Assembly: GCA_934525675.1 (NCBI GenBank)
Contig: CAKSZH010000001.1
Location: 332,398 to 396,397, forward strand
From: an uncultured Eubacteriales bacterium
GTDB taxonomy: Bacteria; Bacillota; Clostridia; Oscillospirales; CAG-272
Direction of reading: 5' to 3'
Length of the DNA stretch: 64,000 nt
The translations under genes and the position numbers were made by a program. How positions within the stretch are numbered: position 1 is the first letter of the stretch; the number at the start of each line of letters is the position of its first letter. Positions 54,112 through 62,558 of this stretch are shown here, piece after piece. The notes below the pieces were generated by a model that did no database searches, was not told the DNA's origin, and saw only the letters and a list, made by a program, of their open reading frames with translations.

Positions 54112-54172
54112 TGGCGGAGAGAGAGGGATTTGAACCCTCGGTACTTTTCTGTACACCTGATTTCGAGTCAAG
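54112..54172 (-). tRNA. 3' part of tRNA-Ser(CGA), 5' half missing
   Basis: On the minus strand this reads as the 3' part of a serine tRNA: anticodon arm (stem 54168-54172 with 54156-54160, loop with anticodon CGA at 54163-54165), a long class II variable arm, a T-arm with the GGGTTCAAATCCC-type loop (54123-54139), the acceptor 3' strand TCTCTCC (54116-54122), a G, and an encoded CCA (54112-54114). Upstream of the anticodon stem no D-arm or 5' acceptor strand follows, so it cannot make a functional tRNA. It fits the duplicated 3' end left when an element integrates in a tRNA gene. Confidence 0.75.
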
Positions 54173-54481
54173 TTGCCAAAACCGAACTTGGCGGAATTTG
54201 ACGGAAGATAACGGCAAATGCGAGAACCCCGAAAACGCCCTGTTTTCAAGGATTTTCGCACCCGTTCGTATCGAAAACGCAGTAAAAATCCGAGTCTGAA
54301 AGTCTCCTCCGATTTCGCCGAGTTCTAACGGATTTTCGGAAAAGCCTATTAGAATTTTTGATAGAACAGAGCAATTTTTCGCCCCAAAATCACGCTTTTG
54401 GCAGTGCGTGAAAAGCACCGGTTATGCCGGACCGCACCAAAAGTCGTGTAGGCAAATGCCGGGGCGTAATCAAAACTGCCG
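54173..54481. other. gene-free stretch inside the island edge
   Basis: About 310 bases between the tRNA fragment and the fic control region. I see no gene, only a loose repetition of a GGATTTTCG-like motif. An 8-base direct repeat TTGGCGGA occurs at 54111 and 54189. Confidence 0.4.
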
Positions 54482-54538
54482 TTATCGGCAAAAATATAAG
54501 CGAAAATAGATTTTGGATGATTGATTTTTTGCCGATAA
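54482..54538 (+). promoter_or_regulatory. 13-bp inverted repeat around the fic promoter
   Basis: TTATCGGCAAAAA (54482-54494) and its exact complement (54526-54538) lie 31 bp apart, about four helical turns centre to centre. The second arm overlaps the -35/-10 spacer. Likely operator pair, perhaps for the HTH of the Fic protein itself. Confidence 0.6.
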
Positions 54539-54549
54539 TGTGGTATACT
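54521..54549 (+). promoter_or_regulatory. fic promoter
   Basis: -35 TTGATT (54521-54526), 17-bp spacer and -10 TATACT (54544-54549) preceded by TGG. Confidence 0.7.
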
Positions 54550-54577
54550 GATAACAGTAACTTCGGAGGGCAGGAAG

Positions 54578-55474
54578 ATGAAATATTTATCCGTAAAAGA
54601 GATAGCGGCGCTTTGGAACACCTCCGAGCGCAGCGTCCGCAACTACTGCGCGGCAGGCCGTGTCCCGGGCGCTTTTCTGACGGGCAAGACCTGGAACATT
54701 CCCGAAAATGCCGAGAAGCCCGAACGGAGCAATAAAAGCAAACCCGCGCTGCAGACTTTGGCTGACATTCTCAAAGAGGAAAAGCGCAGTCAGACCCACG
54801 GCGGAATTTATCATAAGGTGCAGGTAGAACTGACCTATAACTCCAATCACATGGAGGGCAGCCGCCTGACCCATGATCAGACGCGTTTTATTTTTGAAAC
54901 CAATACCGTCGGCATCACCGAGGAAGGCGTGCGGGTGGACGATATCATCGAAACCGCCAATCACTTTCGTTGTATCGACGAGGTTATCGAAAGCGCAAAA
55001 TCGCAGCTCAGCGAGAAATTTATCAAGCACCTGCATTTTATCCTGAAAACCGGAACAAGCGACGCAAAGAAAGACTGGTTCGCCGTCGGCGATTACAAGA
55101 AGCTGCCGAATGAGGTCGGCGGGCGGGAAACGACCTTGCCCGAGGAAGTGTCGGCGGAAATGAAAAGACTGCTCGATGAGTATAATGGCAAGAAACCGGT
55201 GACGCTCGAAGATATTCTTGCGTTCCATGTGCGATTTGAGCGCATCCATCCATTCCAGGACGGCAACGGACGTGTCGGTCGGCTGATTATGTTCAAGGAA
55301 TGCCTGAAACACAATATCGTGCCGTTTATTATTGAGGACAGCATAAAAATGTTCTATTATCGCGGACTGCAAGAGTGGGATCGGGAAAAAGGCTATCTGA
55401 CCGACACCTGCCTTTCGGCACAGGATGCATTCAAGAAATACCTGGATTATTTCAGAATACCGCATGAAAACTGA
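54578..55474 (+). CDS. Fic-family AMP-transferase with N-terminal HTH
   Basis: A 298-residue Fic protein; such enzymes transfer AMP or other groups to hydroxyls of target proteins. The N-terminal 45 residues form a MerR/excisionase-like helix-turn-helix (VKEIAALWNTSERSVRNYCAAGRVPG). A class II inhibitory helix motif follows (S89-N-H-M-E93-G94), which blocks ATP until displaced. The Fic core motif HPFQDGNGRVGR spans 224-235 with the catalytic H224. It stands alone between its own promoter and a strong terminator. The DNA-binding domain and the flanking inverted repeat suggest self-regulation. Base composition resembles the chromosome rather than the AT-rich defence genes next to it. Confidence 0.93.
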   Translation: MKYLSVKEIAALWNTSERSVRNYCAAGRVPGAFLTGKTWNIPENAEKPERSNKSKPALQTLADILKEEKRSQTHGGIYHKVQVELTYNSNHMEGSRLTHDQTRFIFETNTVGITEEGVRVDDIIETANHFRCIDEVIESAKSQLSEKFIKHLHFILKTGTSDAKKDWFAVGDYKKLPNEVGGRETTLPEEVSAEMKRLLDEYNGKKPVTLEDILAFHVRFERIHPFQDGNGRVGRLIMFKECLKHNIVPFIIEDSIKMFYYRGLQEWDREKGYLTDTCLSAQDAFKKYLDYFRIPHEN

Positions 55475-55477
55475 AAG

Positions 55478-55517
55478 CCTCACGCACGGCTTTGAATGAA
55501 CCGTGCGTGAGGTTTTT
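55478..55517 (+). terminator. terminator of fic
   Basis: A 12-bp perfect stem CCTCACGCACGG/CCGTGCGTGAGG (55478-55489, 55501-55512) with TTTTT after it. Confidence 0.92.
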
Positions 55518-55650
55518 GTATAGTCGGTGCCTTTGCGAGGAATGGCAAGGGGTTGTTCATGTGGTTTTTGCGAAAAAAGATCTTGTAATCCTTAAAGTCA
55601 AGTACACCGACAGCATCGATGTGCATACAATCAAATATACAAGATGATAA

Positions 55651-55679
55651 CAGGAATAGGAGGCGACCTCCTATTCCTG
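55651..55679 (-). terminator. hairpin closing the defence block
   Basis: A 13-bp perfect inverted repeat CAGGAATAGGAGG with a 3-base loop, ten bases after the hamB stop codon. No T-run follows on either strand, so termination efficiency is uncertain. Confidence 0.55.
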
Positions 55680-55689
55680 CTGTTGCTAC

Positions 55690-58281
55690 TTAAGCTTCAA
55701 TAAACAGTTCAGGAATATTGTATTTTATTTCAGCTGCTTCCTTGCAGACTGCTTTACTAGGACAATCCAAAAGCGCTGTTTTTACTTTGTATTCCCCGTT
55801 AACTACGGTAATATATTCCAAGTGTTGCTTGATATATGTCGAAGCTTCACGTGAAAATCCATTACGTTGTAGAAAAATAGTAAGTGGATTCGTAGTTCCG
55901 TATTCGACATACTCATACCAATCGTTAGGCAAAACATCAATATTGTGAAACCTTTTGTACTCAGATGAGAATCGTAAAAAGTAATTCGCTATTCTGAAAA
56001 GAATCACATCTTCAATTGCGTTTAATGTATCTGAAATTACAATATTGCGATGTTTAATGGAATCATCATATTCTACGATTTTTCTATCAACTTCAACTCC
56101 AGAGGAAGGATGGTCCTTTTTGTATTTAATAGCACTTTGCATAATTAGACTAAGACCATTTCCACTAATCCATTGATACAGGATAACTGCATACCAACGC
56201 AGTTTACCATGTTGCCCAGATTTTATACCGGTATGACCAAGTGTGGATTTTTCATATTTTTCCCATTTAAATATATCGCAAAGTTTTTCTAAGAAAGATA
56301 CTAATTGCGGGTAGTCAACATTTGCTTGATAAGTTAATTGAGGATAAGTAAGTCCTTTGGTAATCGCAGTAGTCAAGTTCTCAATCTGATCAGACGAGAT
56401 ATTTATATCATCATCTGTCGTTTTAGTAGAAAAGGCTGCGCGTATTTTATTCTCATCTTCGGCAGAAAGTAGTGAAGAGAACTCTTTTCTTACAAAGCTA
56501 TTTCGATTGGACATAATATCTTTTAATAAGATTAATGCAAACTTCCTCATTAGTGCATAGTTCTCTACTGACTGTGTTGAAGGATACTTTAAAAGCTCGA
56601 TTTTTCCTTGTGATAAGCAATCAACAATTACTTGCTTTTGAGTTTTTGAAAGTTCAGTTGCTAATGAAAGTTTTTGCTCGGGTATTTCGGTTTCTATCAA
56701 ATCGACATATTTCTGTAGTTTTACAGTATCTTCTAAGCGTGTCAGAAAAACATTTCCATACAAATTGAATTCTATTCGGCCAACACGTCCTACTAGATTT
56801 CTAAACTCCACAGGAGTCATATGGGACAATCCGTTTTTATAACTTGTAATGAAAAGGTTATCTGCGGGCAAATTAACCCCTTCGACTAAAGTGCTTGTAC
56901 AGAAGATGGTTTTAATAGCACCGTTTTTAAACAAATCTTCAATACGCGAGCGTATGTCTGCCGGCAAGTATCCAATATGATATGCAACACCTTTCGTCAG
57001 CAAGTCCGCCAAATAATAGTCAGCATGAATTTGACCTTTTATTTCACGCGAGAGAGCGAGGAGTTCTGCGTTATCTTCCTCGGGTTCTAAAGAATTCGCA
57101 TAATCAAGTGCATATTCAATGGCCTTTGAAGTGGCGTTGCAATAAACTATGTTTTGCCTATCTCTGCCGGCTGTTTTTATTATTTCAGTCAACGAAGCAC
57201 CTTCTTTTAGCTTCGCAATATGAATGAAATTTTTGTTGTAATCGTTATGTACTTTTACTTCCTTTTCAACCAAGTCTATAATGTATTTCATTTGACTAAC
57301 CGGGGAGTAAGAGGTGGTCATCTTTTCACTTATATCATCACTACTTATATTGGTTAAATTCAAATAAATATCCGGATTGGGAATGTTAGGTGATGAAAAT
57401 ATAAAGTGAGGTTTATCATCTCTTTTTGAGAGCAAATCAACTATCTTGTAATAGAACGGACTTCGACTATCTTTGCTTGAGATTTTGTGTGCTTCATCAA
57501 TAAAAAGATAATCTAATTTAAAGTCAGGCCTTTCCAAAAGAAGATATAAGAGTCTTTCCGGGGTCAACGCGAGAATAAAATTATGTTCTTGCTGTAAAGC
57601 AATTGCTCCTCCGGCCGTAACAACCCTGTAATTCTTCTCCGCTAAAAGTTCTTTTAAATCAGTTATAATTCTACTGGACACTTCATTAATCAAAGCCTTA
57701 GTGGGTACCACTATTGCGAAATTGCTTTGAATTCCTTTGACGATTTGTTCCTTGATAAACACTCTCATTACAAAGGATTTTCCCATTGAAGTAGGTCCGG
57801 AATAACTAAAACGATCTTTGCTTAACGAGTCAAAGACAGCACGTTGTGATTTAAAAAAGTATCCTTCGGATTGAGATGGAATTTTTAATATAGATTTTTT
57901 ATATTCCTCATAGGCTTTTTCAAACGTACTATTAGGCACATACTTGTTCTGGTGGAGAGATAACCCCCTATAATTACACACATTGGTTAAAACCGACCCC
58001 ATAATAAATTTGACAGACTTGTTTTGAGGATATAGTGCGTTTAAAAGAGCGACTATTTCTTGCGCCCAAACTTTATGTAGTTCTGACCTGGTTGGATCTG
58101 TTGATTTAGATAGCAGGTCGGCAAAACGAAGAGCATCCACAAGATTAAAATCTACCGGATCTTTTTTGGAAATTCCAAAGAGATTCAATGAATAATTGTA
58201 CAATATGGCATTATAAATCTCTTGCAAGTATTCATTAGATTCGATATCTTTAAAAATACTTTCGCCAAGTATAGTGCTCAT
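55690..58281 (-). CDS. hamB: HamB, Hachiman defence helicase
   Basis: An 863-residue superfamily 2 DNA helicase, the second component of the Hachiman antiviral system, in which it senses damaged or foreign DNA and controls the HamA nuclease. Motif I is SGPTSMGKS (residues 161-169), the DEAH box is at 262-265 (LFIDEAHKIS), SSPNIPNPD stands at motif III, STLVEGVNLP is motif V and RNLVGRVGRIEFN is motif VI (near 496). The N-terminus (about 1-120) resembles other HamB proteins. AAAGGTGA is placed before the ATG, inside the end of hamA, with a 3-base gap. The gene is AT-rich compared with the chromosome. Confidence 0.9.
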   Translation of the reverse strand: MSTILGESIFKDIESNEYLQEIYNAILYNYSLNLFGISKKDPVDFNLVDALRFADLLSKSTDPTRSELHKVWAQEIVALLNALYPQNKSVKFIMGSVLTNVCNYRGLSLHQNKYVPNSTFEKAYEEYKKSILKIPSQSEGYFFKSQRAVFDSLSKDRFSYSGPTSMGKSFVMRVFIKEQIVKGIQSNFAIVVPTKALINEVSSRIITDLKELLAEKNYRVVTAGGAIALQQEHNFILALTPERLLYLLLERPDFKLDYLFIDEAHKISSKDSRSPFYYKIVDLLSKRDDKPHFIFSSPNIPNPDIYLNLTNISSDDISEKMTTSYSPVSQMKYIIDLVEKEVKVHNDYNKNFIHIAKLKEGASLTEIIKTAGRDRQNIVYCNATSKAIEYALDYANSLEPEEDNAELLALSREIKGQIHADYYLADLLTKGVAYHIGYLPADIRSRIEDLFKNGAIKTIFCTSTLVEGVNLPADNLFITSYKNGLSHMTPVEFRNLVGRVGRIEFNLYGNVFLTRLEDTVKLQKYVDLIETEIPEQKLSLATELSKTQKQVIVDCLSQGKIELLKYPSTQSVENYALMRKFALILLKDIMSNRNSFVRKEFSSLLSAEDENKIRAAFSTKTTDDDINISSDQIENLTTAITKGLTYPQLTYQANVDYPQLVSFLEKLCDIFKWEKYEKSTLGHTGIKSGQHGKLRWYAVILYQWISGNGLSLIMQSAIKYKKDHPSSGVEVDRKIVEYDDSIKHRNIVISDTLNAIEDVILFRIANYFLRFSSEYKRFHNIDVLPNDWYEYVEYGTTNPLTIFLQRNGFSREASTYIKQHLEYITVVNGEYKVKTALLDCPSKAVCKEAAEIKYNIPELFIEA

Positions 58282-58284
58282 TTG

Positions 58285-59196
58285 TTATTCACCTTTCAAC
58301 TTATTGATTATAGCAGCTCTATCATCTTTGGCATTATTAAACGGCAAGATATAGAAATAAAAAGAATATCCTGTCAAGCCGGATTCATTTATCTTTTTCT
58401 CAATATACGATGCAATTTCATCGAGATCATTTCTTAACTTCTCGTTTACTGCATTACGGAAATCTGAATTGGAATATAGTGTTGCATCTATATCTAACGT
58501 ATATCCAAGGAATATACCAAAGGCATTATCAACACTTATAGTTTTATCCCTTTTTAGTGGTACAATAAGCGATTTTATAAACTCAGTTGTTGCTTCATCA
58601 AATGATTCCGAAAGAATATTCTTTTCAATCAATCTTAATTCATTATCAGGATTATTTGAAACTTTTTCAATCGATTCAAACGCTTCGTCAACAGCTTTGC
58701 TTAATATGCCTTTTATCTTTGATTCACCTAAAATGAGTTGGAAGTTCTTGTTATCTAATTGAAAGAGATGCACACCATCACTTCCAAAAACATATTGATT
58801 ACCAGTTGTTTTTAACTCTACCTTACTTAAGAGTTTAGGAGCCTTAAGTTTATTCTCAAGAAAAAGGTATAGCAGTATTTCTCCCAATTCACCACCGGCA
58901 CCATAATCATTTGGATTATTAGCTTTTCTTAAAAGTTCTATCGCCTTTAGACCAATTGCCTCTGCATCGCCCTCAGCTTTGAATTGCTCAATAGATGCTC
59001 TTGAGAATACATATCTACCAATATTTCTTTGTAATAATTGGTGCAGTCCGGTATATGTAAACTCGTTGTTGAATATATCGAGATAAAATAAACGCAAGCA
59101 ATTATTGTTTTTTAAGTTGAGTTTTTTCGTGCTATCAACTTCAGAAAAAACAGTATCAAAACCATTGCTGATACTACTATTTGTCAAAGCATTCAT
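58285..59196 (-). CDS. hamA: HamA, Hachiman nuclease (DUF1837)
   Basis: A 303-residue DUF1837 protein, the effector nuclease of Hachiman. The central region (about 98-165) holds the PD-(D/E)xK-like site: E103/E106 in GGELGEILLYLFLE, VELKTTGNQYVFGSDGVH with D140, and LILGESK with E158 and K160. All expected catalytic residues are present. GGAG lies nine bases before the ATG. It lies between sduA (18 bases) and hamB (3 bases), so the three are almost certainly co-translated. Confidence 0.9.
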   Translation of the reverse strand: MNALTNSSISNGFDTVFSEVDSTKKLNLKNNNCLRLFYLDIFNNEFTYTGLHQLLQRNIGRYVFSRASIEQFKAEGDAEAIGLKAIELLRKANNPNDYGAGGELGEILLYLFLENKLKAPKLLSKVELKTTGNQYVFGSDGVHLFQLDNKNFQLILGESKIKGILSKAVDEAFESIEKVSNNPDNELRLIEKNILSESFDEATTEFIKSLIVPLKRDKTISVDNAFGIFLGYTLDIDATLYSNSDFRNAVNEKLRNDLDEIASYIEKKINESGLTGYSFYFYILPFNNAKDDRAAIINKLKGE

Positions 59197-59214
59197 TTTA
59201 TCATCTCCATATTT

Positions 59215-60405
59215 TTAAATTCTTTTTTCAAGGGAAGCTATGATATTTCTTAACCTTTGGGCTAAATCATCATAGGTCATAATATCAGCCACGTGTTTAT
59301 ATTGTCGCTTTATAAGTTCGAAATCTTTTTGTTGTTCATCGGTAAACTCATTGCTTCTGCCGGCAAGCAAAATGCCTTGAGGGTTTACAATTTTAACCTC
59401 AACTCTCTCGGGGAGAAATTTTGTTAGCTTTTTTGAAACATCTTCTTTGGCTTTATCAGATGAATTCAGGCAAAATATATATTTTTCAATTTGCTGAATT
59501 GCACCGGAGATTTCTCTTGTGGCAACATAGTTGTTTCTGTACTGTGTTAGCATTCGAATGTCGGCCTTTTTGATCTCTAAAATATCAACAAAGCCATTCG
59601 CATCCACCAACAAGAAATCGGGTTGCTTGTCTTTTTTGCCACCGTAGAATTTGATTTCACGAGCACAACAGATGTACTTTGGATATAGTAATTGCAAAAT
59701 ATTGTGTATCTTTTCTTGCCATTGCTTTTCATCAATCGTTTCAAAGCGGTTTAACATATCCATTAATTCTTGATATGCAACCGTAAATTGCTCTAATTCG
59801 ATTTGGACATTAAATTTAGATATCGCCGAAACAGATGAAGCATAGCTACTATTTTTCGATTCGACGAATTTTTCATATATAGCTTCATACTTATCGCATT
59901 CAGGGAAATAGTCTTTGATAATACCCGCTATTCTCTTGTGGGCATATTTGTCTAATTCAGCTGTCTTAGGGAATTTTTTAAGCAAATCATCAAATATTTC
60001 TTTTGATATGCCGTTGTGATTTTCCCAATCACCACCTATGTAAAAGTCACGCTCGATCACTTCGTCTATTTTTCGGAGAATCGATATATTGCGATATGCA
60101 GTGAACATTTCGGGCTTTAGCTTGATTTCATTGCCAAAATAGAAAGAATGATCTGTACTAAAAACTTCCGAATCAAGTTGGGTATATACTTCGCCAACCG
60201 TTCCGATGTGGAAGTGCAAAGTTTCTTCCCCATCATTATCTTCTTCAACGTCATTACACAACAAATGTTTTGTCACCCAAAAGGTATGTTTTATTGGAAC
60301 ACCATCTTCTGTATCAAGGCGCTTTGTAATATCATCGAGACCAATTACGGGAGTATAACAAAGAATCAGTTTGTCTTCTAAATATTTAAATGATATTGAT
60401 GCCAT
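59215..60405 (-). CDS. sduA: SduA, Shedu defence nuclease (DUF4263)
   Basis: A 396-residue protein with a C-terminal Shedu (DUF4263) nuclease domain (about 225-385). The active-site elements are P262-D263 in QPDFLLVDANG, E277-I-K279 in VDILEIKKADI, and the helix with ISGAIQQIEKY. The N-terminal half (about 1-200) is variable in Shedu proteins and probably senses the invader or gates the nuclease. AAAGGAG lies six bases before the ATG. Shedu acts alone in known cases; here it lies 18 bases before hamA and 60 after ptuB. Confidence 0.87.
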   Translation of the reverse strand: MASISFKYLEDKLILCYTPVIGLDDITKRLDTEDGVPIKHTFWVTKHLLCNDVEEDNDGEETLHFHIGTVGEVYTQLDSEVFSTDHSFYFGNEIKLKPEMFTAYRNISILRKIDEVIERDFYIGGDWENHNGISKEIFDDLLKKFPKTAELDKYAHKRIAGIIKDYFPECDKYEAIYEKFVESKNSSYASSVSAISKFNVQIELEQFTVAYQELMDMLNRFETIDEKQWQEKIHNILQLLYPKYICCAREIKFYGGKKDKQPDFLLVDANGFVDILEIKKADIRMLTQYRNNYVATREISGAIQQIEKYIFCLNSSDKAKEDVSKKLTKFLPERVEVKIVNPQGILLAGRSNEFTDEQQKDFELIKRQYKHVADIMTYDDLAQRLRNIIASLEKRI

Positions 60406-60465
60406 TGCAGACTCCTTTCAGGTCACACTATTTTTTCAAATAATTAATTAAAATTTGTTTTATTG

Positions 60466-61131
60466 TTATACCGTTGTAACTTGTCTTAATTCGGAAGCAT
60501 GAAAGGTTTCTATGTATTGTTTCAAAACAAAACAGAACTCTTCGTATTGCCCGTCAGAATCTTTGTTCGCGAGTCTGTCCAACTCTGCCTGCCAATCGGT
60601 AATAGGATAAAGAGCGTAATTATCTATTGCATATTTTCGCATGTTTTTAATTACAGGAGAATTTAAATTTAGTATTTTTATTGTTACTTCTGCATCCTTA
60701 CTTACTCCTATGACTTCTCCATCATCGGAAAATAGAAACTTATTTTCGCACTCAACACATAAAGGGTTAACGGGAAGAATAGTATTTCCTTTTAATGATT
60801 CACAGAATAAGTCTTCCTTGCGAATTGCACCTCCACTACGCTCTTGTTTACCACCATCACAGCATGCAAGTAAATTCGTTTCATAGTCTAATTGCATTTC
60901 ATCGTAAACTGGAGTTCCTTTTGCATAAAGATGCTCAATTTGTGTATCAGAGGATGCTCCAGATATACGTCTCCCACAATAGCAACAAATAAACCCTTGC
61001 TCTTGAGCTAAACTAAGTTTTACCGCACGATATAATGCTTTTTTCTTCCTCAAGCCCATATAAGAAGCATTTGGGGTCTGTTTGTACTGACTCAACCCAA
61101 TAGGCTCGGGGTTCTTATGTATATATTTCAT
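60466..61131 (-). CDS. ptuB: PtuB, Septu HNH endonuclease
   Basis: A 221-residue HNH nuclease, the second component of the Septu antiviral system (also the effector of Ec78-like retrons). The zinc-bound HNH fold shows CCYCGRRI (near 49-56), IEHLYAKG with the catalytic His (about 67), LDYETNLLACCDGG with the Asn, and a second cysteine pair in PLCVECENKF. ATG 61131 is chosen with AGGATGA upstream; a TTG two codons earlier overlaps the ptuA stop. It directly follows ptuA. Confidence 0.88.
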   Translation of the reverse strand: MKYIHKNPEPIGLSQYKQTPNASYMGLRKKKALYRAVKLSLAQEQGFICCYCGRRISGASSDTQIEHLYAKGTPVYDEMQLDYETNLLACCDGGKQERSGGAIRKEDLFCESLKGNTILPVNPLCVECENKFLFSDDGEVIGVSKDAEVTIKILNLNSPVIKNMRKYAIDNYALYPITDWQAELDRLANKDSDGQYEEFCFVLKQYIETFHASELRQVTTV

Positions 61132-61133
61132 TT

Positions 61134-62543
61134 TCAACTCATCCTATTCAGAGCAATCTTTGCCGTAATGAAAAACGGATCGGATTCACCCACAATCTCT
61201 CTAATTTTTATCAGAGCTTCTTCAGCCAAATCTTTTCTGCCAAGCATCACTGCCTCTCTGAATTCCTGCACTAGATCATTATACTTGGCAGGTCTCATCG
61301 AAACCAACATATGCTCTTCCATAATCTCATCAAGCGATCGGTTGTATGTTTCACTTGGCACATTTTTGCAACGTCCATCATGCATAATAAACACATCTTT
61401 TCTCTGCATTCCAGCAACCGTTGCAGGAGAATGAGTCGTTATCACCATTTGGCCAGCGACATCAGTAGCATGTAACATTTGGGAAAACGCCTTTTGCCAA
61501 TTTAAATGGAGATAAGTATCGAATTCATCAAACAGGTAGAGAGCTTCATTTTTAGCCGTAAATGCTGTTAGCAAAAGCAATAAGGAAAGTTGCTTTTCAC
61601 CTTCGCTCAACCGTAAGGCTGAGAAGTGCGCCCCATCGCGCTTCGTGAATTCAATTCCAACGTGATCAAGATATCCATAATACTTCAATGCCTTAAGCTT
61701 TGAAAAAAGATCAAATTCATTAGCAGATACTTTTTTGAGTTCAATGGAATTATTGAAAAACATGAAATACTGAGAGTCTAAATCTCTTGTTGCAGATACT
61801 CCTTTACGCAAATCATCAAGAAAATGCTTGACAAAACCAGTTGCTCCCCAATATGTATCAGCGGTACCTTTTCCTTTGGGAGGTTTTCTCAATATGAGAC
61901 TAAACTTCGGGACAATTTCTCCACAGTCCAAAAGATCGATTAACTCGCGATAATAATCTCCTTGGTATGCAGAAGCAGCTGCCAATAAAAGAGTTAAATC
62001 TCCCGTATCATAGCAATCTAGATACCGCAAACCGGGCAAATCAGAGGTTTTGGCTCTTATCAACCTTCTCTCATAAAGTGTGTCGTAGGTGGTTTCAGCA
62101 AGCCCTTTTTGACGCTGTGTTTCGCCTGCATAATATATCAACACAATATCAGGCAAGGCTTTTTTTACTTCACTCTGAGGTAAAATTTTGTCGTCACACC
62201 AGATTTCAATTTTCTCTCTGATCTGGTTGTTAAGAGCCGGATCTGCATTTAAAAACAAACCTCCCATATCGCAGTTATACTTTAAAGTATAGTTTGTATC
62301 CGCGACAGAATACTCTATTACACAGTCTTGCAAATCAGGTCTTTCTTTCGGAGAAATGAGCGGAAGCGGCTTGCTGCACGCGACATTTTGAGCATTGCTA
62401 AATGCCCGTGTAATCACTTCGAGAAGATTTGACTTTCCGGAACCATTGCTACCAATAAATACAGCAGTATTGGATCCCGAAAAGATGCAATCAAACCCTT
62501 TCAGGTTTTTAAATTCTTTAATTGAAACTCTTTGGATCCTCAT
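61134..62543 (-). CDS. ptuA: PtuA, Septu ATPase
   Basis: A 469-residue ABC-type AAA ATPase of the Septu system; PtuA oligomers bind PtuB and control its nuclease. Walker A is GSNGSGKSN (residues 31-39), the signature LRLSEGEKQLSLL (near 312), Walker B LYLFDEFDTYLH (near 337) and the switch histidine in TTHSPAT. The middle insertion is typical of the family. GAGGTAAAT precedes the ATG. It starts 15 bases after hsdS. No reverse transcriptase gene or retron RNA is seen nearby, so Septu is favoured over a retron. Confidence 0.87.
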   Translation of the reverse strand: MRIQRVSIKEFKNLKGFDCIFSGSNTAVFIGSNGSGKSNLLEVITRAFSNAQNVACSKPLPLISPKERPDLQDCVIEYSVADTNYTLKYNCDMGGLFLNADPALNNQIREKIEIWCDDKILPQSEVKKALPDIVLIYYAGETQRQKGLAETTYDTLYERRLIRAKTSDLPGLRYLDCYDTGDLTLLLAAASAYQGDYYRELIDLLDCGEIVPKFSLILRKPPKGKGTADTYWGATGFVKHFLDDLRKGVSATRDLDSQYFMFFNNSIELKKVSANEFDLFSKLKALKYYGYLDHVGIEFTKRDGAHFSALRLSEGEKQLSLLLLLTAFTAKNEALYLFDEFDTYLHLNWQKAFSQMLHATDVAGQMVITTHSPATVAGMQRKDVFIMHDGRCKNVPSETYNRSLDEIMEEHMLVSMRPAKYNDLVQEFREAVMLGRKDLAEEALIKIREIVGESDPFFITAKIALNRMS

Positions 62544-62558
62544 GTATTTACCTCACTT

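Noticed and set aside
54112..54172. A functional tRNA-Ser gene
   Set aside because: No D-arm or 5' acceptor strand can be found upstream on the minus strand, so only the 3' part is present.
55561..55647. A 28-codon frame (VFAKKDLVILKVKYTDS..) between the fic terminator and hamB
   Set aside because: It looks protein-like but has no start context and no family I recognise; perhaps a relic, too short to call.
61131..62543. Ec78-like retron
   Set aside because: The ATPase and HNH pair also occur in such retrons, but no reverse transcriptase or msr-msd region is found between hsdS and sduA.
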